Assembly (NCBI RefSeq): GCF_900142205.1
Contig: NZ_FRAA01000006.1
Span: 124,001 to 188,000 of the forward strand
From: Reichenbachiella agariperforans
GTDB taxonomy: Bacteria > Bacteroidota > Bacteroidia > Cytophagales > Cyclobacteriaceae
Direction: 5' to 3'
Length of the DNA: 64,000 bases
The notes beneath the pieces are model-generated. The model was not told the DNA's origin and did no database searches. It worked only from the letters and a program-made list of their open reading frames with translations. Below are positions 1-7,247 of this stretch, in pieces. Made by a program: the position numbers and the translations under genes. How positions within the stretch are numbered: position 1 is the first letter of the stretch; every line of letters starts with the position of its first letter.

Positions 1-1
1 T

Positions 2-649
2 TTCAAGACAGTCAAAGTTCGTGAATGTATGATCCCACGTACGGAGATCAAGGCAGTGGATGTCAATGATACCATTGATAATTTGCGAGATCAGTTTGTG
101 GCAACAGGTCACTCCAAAATAATAGTGTACAATGACTCTATAGACGATGTGATAGGATACTGTCATTCTTTAGAGTTGTTCAAAAAACCCCAGGATGTAG
201 CGAGTATCTTGACGAAGATCATTATTGCACCAGAAACCATGGCTGCTAACGAACTGATGGTTCAGCTCATTACGGATCGTAAAAGTATTGCGCTGGTCGT
301 CGACGAGTATGGAGGGACCTCAGGCATCGTGACTTTGGAGGACATCATCGAAGAGATCTTTGGAGAGATCAGAGACGAACATGATGATGATGATCTTGTC
401 GAACTTAAAATCAATGACAGTGAATTTATATTCAGTGCGAGACAAGAGGTTGACTATATCAATGAGAGTCAAAGTCTAAACTTACCGACAGGTGAATACG
501 ATACGTTGGGAGGCCTGATTCTTACCATCAATGAGAATCTACCAGAGTTAGGAGAGGTGATTTTGATTCCTGGATACAGTTTTGAGATCATGCTCATGGA
601 GGAGGCTAGAATCGAAAAAATTAAGCTCCGTGTTTTGGATCAAGAATAG
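2..649 (+). CDS. CNNM/CBS-domain membrane protein (hemolysin-like), C-terminal part
   Basis: The reading frame is open from base 2, so the N-terminus, including the expected CNNM (DUF21) membrane domain, lies outside the window. What remains is the classic cytosolic half: the short VRECMIPRTEI linker typical of this family at the very start, a pair of CBS motifs (second one around TSGIVTLEDIIEEIFGEI, about residues 100-118 counted from the first Met), and a C-terminal CorC/HlyC-type domain (about 125-200). Members are linked to Mg2+/Co2+ transport or efflux; the substrate cannot be read here. GldE has the same architecture, but that gene normally sits next to gldD, and here the neighbour is a PpiD-like chaperone, so a generic CNNM protein is preferred. 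Confidence 0.88.
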   Translation, partial: FKTVKVRECMIPRTEIKAVDVNDTIDNLRDQFVATGHSKIIVYNDSIDDVIGYCHSLELFKKPQDVASILTKIIIAPETMAANELMVQLITDRKSIALVVDEYGGTSGIVTLEDIIEEIFGEIRDEHDDDDLVELKINDSEFIFSARQEVDYINESQSLNLPTGEYDTLGGLILTINENLPELGEVILIPGYSFEIMLMEEARIEKIKLRVLDQE

Positions 650-684
650 CCTCATAAACAAGGATTTAACTAAGAGAAGAAAAT

Positions 685-715
685 TTTGATATTAACGGGA
701 GGCTTTCTTATTTTG
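685..715 (+). promoter_or_regulatory. Candidate promoter of the ppiD-like gene
   Basis: TTTG at 685-688 and TATTTTG at 709-715 are separated by 20 bases. This matches the Bacteroidota -33 (TTTG) and -7 (TAnnTTTG) elements except that the -7 box is one T short. It lies 24 bases before the start codon at 740. Confidence 0.5.
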
Positions 716-739
716 CGCTTCTTTTTAACATAGATAGAC

Positions 740-2839
740 ATGGCATTAATAAATACATTAAGGAATAAAGGAGGGAAGATTATTGTCGGACTCATTGGGT
801 TTTCGATCGTTGCTTTTGTAGGCGCGGATCTTTTGGGACCTAACTCAAGGATATTCGGTGGGTCTAATGATATCGGGGAGATAGCAGGGCAGTCTATTTC
901 TTATCAGGACTTTTTGGACAAGCAGGAGGAAATGACCTACAACTTTCAGCTGAATCAGGGAAGAAGCCCTTCTGCCTCTGAGCAGGAGTATATCCGCAAC
1001 CAAACTTGGGATGCCTTGATTAGCAAATATGCATTCGAAAATCAGTTCCAGGCTTTGGGATTGAAGATCTCAAAAGAAGAAATTGTAGATATGGTTCAGG
1101 GTGATAACATTAGCCCACAGATCAGACAGGCATTTACTAATCCAGAAACAGGACAGTTCGAAAAAGAAAATGTGATTGCATTTTTACAGAGCTTAAATGA
1201 GCAGACGCCACAGCAGCGGGCTTCATGGTACAACTTTGAAAACAGTTTAGCTCCGACACGTCAGCGTACGAAATACAACAACCTCATACTTAAAACGAAC
1301 TACGCTACAGAGGCTGAGGCCAAGTATGAGTACACTAATGCTAACAATACAGCAGAAGTTAACTACATCTACGTGCCATTTAGTTCAGTAGAGGATAGTT
1401 TAGTGTCTGTGTCAGAGAGTGAGTTGAAGGCTTACTTGTCTGATCACGAAGATGAGTATAAAAGAGATGCTTCTAAGGCTATCAATTATGTAGTGATAGA
1501 TGTAGTACCATCTGCGGCAGATACTTTAGAGGTTAAGACACAAATCGACAAATTAGCTACAGAGTTAGCTAATGCAGAAAATGATTCATTGTTTGCTACT
1601 GTTAATTCAGACTCAAATGATCCATATAACAGCTATGCCGCTGACAAGCTACCTAGCGCAGTACAAGACGCTGTAGTTGGTGATGTAGTGGGGCCAGTAA
1701 TCGAGAGTGGAAGCTATGTGGTTTACAAAGTCTCTGGCAAAGAGGCGGGAGAAGAGTATTCAGCGAGAGCAAGTCATATTTTGTTCAAAGCGGATGGCGA
1801 TACTGATGCTGCGAAAGCAACGGCTAAGAGTGAGGCAAGAAAAGTGTTGAAGCAAATCAAGAACGGTGCTGACTTTGCCGAAATGGCAAGAGAACATGGT
1901 ACGGATGGTACAGCGTCTAAGGGTGGTGATCTTGGTTGGTTCGGCGAAGGAAGAATGGTTGCTCCGTTCCAAGAAGCAGTGTTCAATGCGAAGAAGACCG
2001 GTTTGTTATCTGATGTAATAGAAACACAGTTCGGATACCATATCATTGATGTTACTGCACTTAAGACGAACGAAAAGCTGAAAGTAGCTAAGGTTGCATT
2101 GGAGTTATTCGTAAGTGACGACACGCGTAATGAGTACTATAGAAATGCAGAGAGTTTTGCATTCGATACCAATTCTTCATCGGATTTCAAGGAAAATGCG
2201 AGAGCTGCAGGCATGAGCGTAAAATCAGCTGGCAAGTTAGGAGCAAATGATAAAAGATTGCCAGGCTTAGCCGAGGCTAGAACGATTGTCTACTGGGCGT
2301 ACAACAAAGCGAGTGTAGGAGATGTGTCTGATGTCTTCGAAATAGACAACCAGTATGTAGTGGCTACCCTTGAGTCTGAGCAAGAAGAAGGCGTTGCTAA
2401 CCTATCGTCTGTTAGAAATGAAGTGACGAAGAAAGTAACAGATGCTAAAAAGGCAAAAGTCATTACGGATAAGCTAAACAGTATTGATGAGCCAGTGTTG
2501 GCAAATAGAATCATCGCTTATGATGGCAATAACGTGAAGTATTACTCGATGGATGATTTGAAATTGAGTAGTAACTCTCTCAAAAGCGTAGGTCTAGCTC
2601 CTAAAGCGGTAGGCGTAGCGTTTTCGTTGGAACCAGGAGAGGTAACAGCTCCATTTGCAGTAGAAAACGGTGTAGTTCAGTTGGAGTTAATCAACAAGCA
2701 TGAAGCGCCGGAAATCTCTGACTATGAAGTTTACAGAAACCAAGCCGCTTCTAAGCAGCAGTCTAGGTTGTCGTATAACATAGATCAAGCAGTAAGAGAA
2801 CTCGCTGACATCAAAGACGAGAGATATAAGTTTTTCTAG
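740..2839 (+). CDS. ppiD: PpiD-like periplasmic peptidyl-prolyl isomerase / folding chaperone
   Basis: The 699-aa protein has a short cytosolic N-terminus, a single membrane anchor (about residues 13-33), a SurA_N/PpiD-type chaperone region and a parvulin (PpiC) rotamase domain at about 340-437, seen as ASHILFKA, then GGDLGWFGEGRMV and FGYHIIDV. Length and order fit the SurA_N_3/PpiD family, which assists folding of proteins emerging from the Sec translocon. It follows the CNNM gene by 90 bases with its own candidate promoter and ends in a strong terminator. A second, degenerate rotamase-like region may lie at about 470-600, which I could not confirm. The window carries a separate parvulin/SurA cassette at its far end. 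Confidence 0.9.
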   Translation: MALINTLRNKGGKIIVGLIGFSIVAFVGADLLGPNSRIFGGSNDIGEIAGQSISYQDFLDKQEEMTYNFQLNQGRSPSASEQEYIRNQTWDALISKYAFENQFQALGLKISKEEIVDMVQGDNISPQIRQAFTNPETGQFEKENVIAFLQSLNEQTPQQRASWYNFENSLAPTRQRTKYNNLILKTNYATEAEAKYEYTNANNTAEVNYIYVPFSSVEDSLVSVSESELKAYLSDHEDEYKRDASKAINYVVIDVVPSAADTLEVKTQIDKLATELANAENDSLFATVNSDSNDPYNSYAADKLPSAVQDAVVGDVVGPVIESGSYVVYKVSGKEAGEEYSARASHILFKADGDTDAAKATAKSEARKVLKQIKNGADFAEMAREHGTDGTASKGGDLGWFGEGRMVAPFQEAVFNAKKTGLLSDVIETQFGYHIIDVTALKTNEKLKVAKVALELFVSDDTRNEYYRNAESFAFDTNSSSDFKENARAAGMSVKSAGKLGANDKRLPGLAEARTIVYWAYNKASVGDVSDVFEIDNQYVVATLESEQEEGVANLSSVRNEVTKKVTDAKKAKVITDKLNSIDEPVLANRIIAYDGNNVKYYSMDDLKLSSNSLKSVGLAPKAVGVAFSLEPGEVTAPFAVENGVVQLELINKHEAPEISDYEVYRNQAASKQQSRLSYNIDQAVRELADIKDERYKFF

Positions 2840-2862
2840 TAGAGAAACAAAAGATAACTTTG

Positions 2863-2893
2863 AGTCCTGACCTAAATAGTCAGGACTTTTTTT
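2863..2893 (+). terminator. Rho-independent terminator after ppiD-like gene, abutting the next start codon
   Basis: A perfect 9-bp stem (2863-2871 with 2879-2887, 7-base loop) runs straight into seven T residues. The hairpin and T tract end only four bases before the ATG at 2898, so the structure also occupies the whole ribosome-binding region of the downstream gene. Confidence 0.85.
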
Positions 2894-2897
2894 ATTT

Positions 2898-3158
2898 ATG
2901 GACTATTCATCACAATCATTCAAAGACAAGCTAGAGAGCGTACATTCGTTTCCTACCTTGTACATGTTTAAGTTTATCGTACCCGAGGCTCAGGTCGGGG
3001 CAGTCAATGCTTTATTCCCAAAGCATGATGTAAAACTAAAGCCCTCCAAGAATGGTAAATATGTGAGTGCTACGATCCAGGTGATGGCAGGCAGTAGTGA
3101 TCAGGTGATTGAGGTTTATGAAAGCGCCAAAAACATCGAAGGCATCATCTCGCTATAA
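2898..3158 (+). CDS. DUF493 (YbeD-like) family small protein
   Basis: The 86-aa protein matches the DUF493 alpha/beta fold family by eye: FPTLYMFKFIVPE near the start, the SKNGKYVSATIQVMA strand (about residues 50-65) and a final helix. E. coli YbeD belongs to this family and resembles the regulatory ACT-like domain of allosteric enzymes; no reaction is established. The start is the only ATG that gives the family length. It lies just downstream of a terminator, so it must be transcribed by read-through or from a promoter overlapping the hairpin. Confidence 0.8.
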   Translation: MDYSSQSFKDKLESVHSFPTLYMFKFIVPEAQVGAVNALFPKHDVKLKPSKNGKYVSATIQVMAGSSDQVIEVYESAKNIEGIISL

Positions 3159-3206
3159 ATTCACCTTTACCGTTCGCTATCTATAGATATTTGAATTATC
3201 ATTGAA

Positions 3207-3632
3207 ATGATGTTAAGCTCTTCAGTCATACGGTTTCTTTTTGCTTTGGTAGTCACTGTGCTATTGAGTGGTGGAGCATGGGCTCAGGAAGTAACAGAAG
3301 AGGAGCTTCCCACAAGAAAGGTGGATCGAAAAGTCAAAGAAGACATCCGACGAAATCAGCCAGACAAAAAGGAGATTAGTTATATCTATGTTAAGGATGG
3401 TAGAAAGTTGCTCTATGGAAACCGATGCGCTATAGAAGTGACGCATAACATGGGTTTTGAGTATGTCCTAGAGCATCGGCCAGGTCAGTCTGTTAAAACA
3501 GGTTGGAGACGGTTCAAAAATAACCTTTGGGTTAAGACCAAACTGGTATTCACCAAAGGGCCATGGTGGAAAGCTACAGTCAACAAGAGACTAAAAGAAT
3601 GCGCTCGTGCGAGTGGTGACTTCAGGGGATAA
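3207..3632 (+). CDS. Small secreted protein of unknown function
   Basis: I do not recognise this 141-aa protein. It starts with a clear Sec signal peptide (hydrophobic stretch about residues 8-22, cleavage probably after AWA at 26). The mature part opens with a highly charged Lys/Asp/Glu-rich segment (27-58) and continues into a compact basic domain rich in Trp and Lys, with two cysteines (C74 and C132) that could form a disulfide in the periplasm. There is a second in-frame ATG at 3210. It stands alone between the DUF493 gene and convergent purB, so context gives no functional clue. Confidence 0.7.
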   Translation: MMLSSSVIRFLFALVVTVLLSGGAWAQEVTEEELPTRKVDRKVKEDIRRNQPDKKEISYIYVKDGRKLLYGNRCAIEVTHNMGFEYVLEHRPGQSVKTGWRRFKNNLWVKTKLVFTKGPWWKATVNKRLKECARASGDFRG

Positions 3633-3687
3633 AACAACCTAGCCCTGTTTCGTGTCTTCACAAAACAACATCACTATCCAATGGCAC

Positions 3688-3737
3688 ATAAAAAAGCAGG
3701 AACCTCAACGAAATAGCTCCGCTTTGATTCCTGCTTT
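3688..3737 (-). terminator. Terminator of purB
   Basis: A perfect 10-bp stem (3693-3702 with 3728-3737) is followed on the minus strand by six T residues. It sits between the convergent 141-aa gene and purB and is oriented for purB; in the plus direction the T tract is delayed and poor. Confidence 0.7.
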
Positions 3738-3760
3738 GTATCAAATGATTTTTTTTATTC

Positions 3761-5116
3761 TTATTTCAGCGGGTTGATACCCGTGTAGTTGAATGGAGTA
3801 ATTTTTTTCATTTGCGCTTTGAGTGCGTCACTGATTTCTAGTCCATCTATGAAGACCTTGAGGCTTTCTTGAGTGATCTCTTGGTTGCCTCTGGTGAGCG
3901 CTTTGAGTGCCTCGTATGGCTCTGGGTACGCTTCGCGTCTGAGGATAGTCTGAATGGCCTCCGAAACGACAGCCCAGTTTTGATCGAGATCATACTCGAT
4001 ATTGGCTTGATTGAGCTCTAATTTCCCTATCCCTTTTTCGAGAGACTTGAGCGCGATGAAACCATGACCAACGGGGACACCGACATTGCGGAGTACAGTA
4101 GAGTCTGTCAGATCTCGTTGTAGGCGTGAGATCGGTAGCTTTGCAGAGAGATATTCGTAGAGCGCATTGGCGATACCGAGGTTGCCTTCGGCATTTTCAA
4201 AGTCAATCGGATTGACTTTGTGAGGCATAGCTGATGATCCGACCTCTCCTTTCACGATCTTTTGTTTAAAGTAGCCCATCGAGATGTATTGCCAGATGTC
4301 ACGGGAAAAATCGATGAGGATGGTGTTGATTCTTTTGAGGTTGTCAAACAGGGCAGCCATGTCGTCGTAGTGTTCGATCTGAGTGGTGGGGTAGCTGCGT
4401 CTGAGTCCGAGGGTGTTGTCTACGAAATTGTTGGCAAACTTGATCCAATCGATTTCGGGATAGGCGATGTGGTGCGCGTTCATGTTGCCAGTCGCTCCGC
4501 CAAATTTAGCACCATAGCGCACTGAGTCGAGCATGTTGACCTGCTGGGTCAGTCGCTCATGAAACACGAGGATTTCTTTGCCTAGCAAAGTAGGGGAAGC
4601 GGGCTGACCGTGTGTTTTGGCGAGCATAGGGATGTCTTTCCATGCTTCGGCCATGTCCATGAGCAGTGCTTCGATTTGATTGAGCGCTGGGATGTACTCG
4701 CTCTCGATGGCGTGCTTGAGTTGTAGTGGGATCGCCGTGTTGTTGATGTCCTGAGAGGTCAACCCAAAGTGGATGAATTCCTTGTAAGGCTCTAGTCCGA
4801 GCGTGTCGAATCTTTTTTTGATGAAGTACTCTACGGCTTTGACGTCATGATTGGTAGTGCTTTCAATCTTTTTGATCTCTAGTGCATCTGCTTCAGAAAA
4901 CTCCACGACGATCTGGCGAAGCTTGCCATATACGCTTGCGTCTACACTCTCCAATTGTGGCAATGGGTGCTGACATAGCGCGATGAAATATTCGATCTCT
5001 ACGTGTACTCTGTATTTGATCAACCCAAACTCGGAGAAAAACTCGGCAAGGTCTGCGGTGTGTCTTCTGTATCGGCCGTCTACTGGCGAAATAGCTGTCA
5101 ATGCATTCAATTCCAT
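3761..5116 (-). CDS. purB: Adenylosuccinate lyase
   Basis: This 451-aa cytosolic enzyme of purine synthesis cleaves fumarate from SAICAR and from adenylosuccinate. The N-terminus MELNALTAISPVDGRY is typical of the E. coli-type branch. Visible family regions are TSQDINNT (about 120-127), the AKTHGQPA block with H169 as the likely general acid, and the fumarase/lyase signature SSAMPHKVNP (about 294-303) with its flexible-loop serines. Length is normal for the family. It is a single gene on the minus strand between a terminator and a TAnnTTTG promoter element. Confidence 0.97.
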   Translation of the reverse strand: MELNALTAISPVDGRYRRHTADLAEFFSEFGLIKYRVHVEIEYFIALCQHPLPQLESVDASVYGKLRQIVVEFSEADALEIKKIESTTNHDVKAVEYFIKKRFDTLGLEPYKEFIHFGLTSQDINNTAIPLQLKHAIESEYIPALNQIEALLMDMAEAWKDIPMLAKTHGQPASPTLLGKEILVFHERLTQQVNMLDSVRYGAKFGGATGNMNAHHIAYPEIDWIKFANNFVDNTLGLRRSYPTTQIEHYDDMAALFDNLKRINTILIDFSRDIWQYISMGYFKQKIVKGEVGSSAMPHKVNPIDFENAEGNLGIANALYEYLSAKLPISRLQRDLTDSTVLRNVGVPVGHGFIALKSLEKGIGKLELNQANIEYDLDQNWAVVSEAIQTILRREAYPEPYEALKALTRGNQEITQESLKVFIDGLEISDALKAQMKKITPFNYTGINPLK

Positions 5117-5141
5117 CGTCTATGTGTCTAATTGTGAGGCG

Positions 5142-5149
5142 CAAAATTA
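5142..5149 (-). promoter_or_regulatory. Candidate -7 element for purB
   Basis: Read on the minus strand, TAATTTTG is a perfect TAnnTTTG Bacteroidota -7 box, 26 bases upstream of the purB ATG. No matching TTTG at the -33 distance was seen. Confidence 0.45.
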
Positions 5150-5321
5150 GCCAATATATGCTACTTATGCATCCGTGCGGTCAAGATTATTGGGTAGGCC
5201 AAAGTGTCTTGGAGGTCTGTCATTCAGCAAAATACAAAGAGCGATGAAGGGATCGCTGTGTTATCTCATCGAATTGTGTAATTTCGTTCCCTATTGATTT
5301 GAAAAATTATTATCATTCTCC

Positions 5322-6992
5322 ATGCATAGGTTATTAGGGTTGATGTTGCTGTTGGTGGTTTCGAATGGTGTCTTTGCCGCAAAGCTAGACTCACTGCTCG
5401 ATGTGCTCGATCAGGAGCTCGCCAAACGACCACTCTATGAGGAGCGCCGGGAGCTGAAGATCAACAGCATCAAAAGCCTCATGGATGACCCTACACTCAC
5501 CGAAGCAGACCGCTACCACATCGATGTGCAGTTGATTCGGGAGTATGCCGCGTACAATTTTGACTCGGCACTCGCCTATATCAAAAGGAATTTAGAGATC
5601 GGTAGTCGTCTGCACAATGCTGCCTTCGAAGGGCAATCCGAGCTATATCTTGCCAAACTACTCGCACATTCGGGCAGCTATATGGAGGCGATTGAGATCC
5701 TGCAAAAAGTAGCTCCTGATAAACTGGATGAGTATTCGCTCAAAATGTACTATGTCGTCTACCGAAAAGTGTATGAGGATCTCCATTTCTACTCGCGCAT
5801 CGAGTCCAACATCGTCATGTACCGTGAAAAGCTTGACAGTTATACGGATTCGTTACTTAGGCATGTGGACGAGGGGTCGGATTTGTATTTGGACATTCAA
5901 GAAAAGGAATACCGTGATTCCCGTCAAATGGAGAAGTGCTTAGAAATCAACACGCGCCGAATGCAAATGGTAGAGATGGCGACTGCTGGGTACTCGTTGG
6001 TGGCGTTTCAGCGCTCACTGATCCATCAGATCAACGGCAATCGCGAGGAGCAGAAGGTTTATTTGGCGCTATCGGCGATCTCAGATATACGTGCTGCGAT
6101 CAAAGACAATGCTTCGCTGACTCAGTTGGCACAGTTGCTCTATGAAGATCACCAGATCGAGCGTGCCTATCGATACATCAAGTTTTCGTTTCAGGATGCG
6201 GAATTTTTCAACTCAAGACTGCGCTTTATTGAGATTTCTAACATTTTCCCGTTGATTACGGCGGCCTATCAAAAGCGCATTGATCAGCAGAATACTAAGC
6301 TTCGTTACATGTTATTGCTGATCAGTTTGCTCTCGGTGGGATTAGCCGTGATGGTGTTCATGATTTTCAGACAGGTCAAAAAGGTGCGTAAAGGCCGCAA
6401 TGACCTGAGCAGAGCCAACCTCAGTCTCCAAAAGCTCAACGACGAACTCAAGTATGCCAATGATCAGCTCAATAGCCTCAACGGTCAACTTGTCGAGACC
6501 GATAGTATCAAGGAGCAATACATCGCCAACTTCCTCAACATCTGTTCGGACTTCATCGACAAGTTGGATAACTACCGTCGCATGGTGCGCAAGATGATCA
6601 CCAGTCGAAAATTTGAGGAACTGCTCCAGACGACCAGTTCGCCTGAGCTGATAGACCGAGAACTCAAGCAATTTTATGCGACTTTCGACAGTACCTTTCT
6701 CAATATCTACCCGGATTTTGTCAACCGTGTCAACGAACTCCTGCTGGAGGATGAGCGCATCGAGCTCAAATCGGGAGAGCTCCTCAACACCGAGCTGCGC
6801 ATCTTCGCTTTGATTAGGTTGGGGATTCATGATAGTTCGCAGATCTCTAAATTGCTACGCTACTCTGTCAACACCATTTACAACTACCGTGTCAAAGTCA
6901 AGAACAAATCGGCGGGTCCCCGCGAGGAGTTCGAAGAGCAGATCATGAAGATCAGCGCACTCGTCCGTGGTGCGGGTAGCGAAAACAATTGA
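5322..6992 (+). CDS. DUF6377 membrane-tethered transcriptional regulator of the glycan locus
   Basis: The 556-aa protein has a signal peptide (about 1-20), a helical TPR-like sensor region predicted to be periplasmic (about 25-320), one transmembrane helix (about 329-349), a coiled coil rich in Asn/Leu (about 351-395) and a C-terminal LuxR-like helix-turn-helix (about 487-527, LRIFALIRLGI then SQISKLLRYSVNTIYNYR). This is the layout of Bacteroidota DUF6377 proteins, which sit beside susCD genes. A role as the locus regulator, sensing a glycan fragment outside and binding DNA inside, is inferred from this and from its position directly upstream of susC. The ligand is unknown. Confidence 0.85.
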   Translation: MHRLLGLMLLLVVSNGVFAAKLDSLLDVLDQELAKRPLYEERRELKINSIKSLMDDPTLTEADRYHIDVQLIREYAAYNFDSALAYIKRNLEIGSRLHNAAFEGQSELYLAKLLAHSGSYMEAIEILQKVAPDKLDEYSLKMYYVVYRKVYEDLHFYSRIESNIVMYREKLDSYTDSLLRHVDEGSDLYLDIQEKEYRDSRQMEKCLEINTRRMQMVEMATAGYSLVAFQRSLIHQINGNREEQKVYLALSAISDIRAAIKDNASLTQLAQLLYEDHQIERAYRYIKFSFQDAEFFNSRLRFIEISNIFPLITAAYQKRIDQQNTKLRYMLLLISLLSVGLAVMVFMIFRQVKKVRKGRNDLSRANLSLQKLNDELKYANDQLNSLNGQLVETDSIKEQYIANFLNICSDFIDKLDNYRRMVRKMITSRKFEELLQTTSSPELIDRELKQFYATFDSTFLNIYPDFVNRVNELLLEDERIELKSGELLNTELRIFALIRLGIHDSSQISKLLRYSVNTIYNYRVKVKNKSAGPREEFEEQIMKISALVRGAGSENN

Positions 6993-7247
6993 TTCAATTT
7001 AGAGGTAGACTTGGCGTTCCTAGTATTATCGTTGCTTTTCCTTCACGGAGGGTTCTCCATATCTATCCACTTTTTTGACGGCATTGATTTGTTTTAACCA
7101 TTTGGTAATCAAACTATAATTGTTTTTGTAGACTTCATTTCGTCCACTTCTTTACTACTCACCTTGGCGATTGGTTCTGGATCTTTCTTGGTTTACATAT
7201 TCCTAAAAATGGGAACATGATTATTTCAAAAGACGAATGAACAACGC
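6993..7247 (+). promoter_or_regulatory. Intergenic leader upstream of susC
   Basis: This 255-base AT-rich region separates the regulator from susC and must hold the susC promoter and any DUF6377 operator. I saw no exact TTTG/TAnnTTTG pair. CTTGGCG occurs twice about 150 bases apart (near 7010 and 7161), too weak to call an operator. Confidence 0.35.

Noticed and set aside
2-649. The CNNM/CBS gene as gliding gene gldE
   Set aside because: Domain order fits, but gldE is normally beside gldD; here the neighbour is a PpiD-type gene, typical of the generic family member.
6342-6830. A 162-codon minus-strand frame inside the regulator gene
   Set aside because: Antisense to the coiled coil and HTH part of the DUF6377 protein; its sequence is what complementing that region yields.
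7009-7170. Repeated CTTGGCG as an operator pair for the DUF6377 regulator
   Set aside because: Only seven bases, 150 bases apart and not symmetrical; expected by chance.
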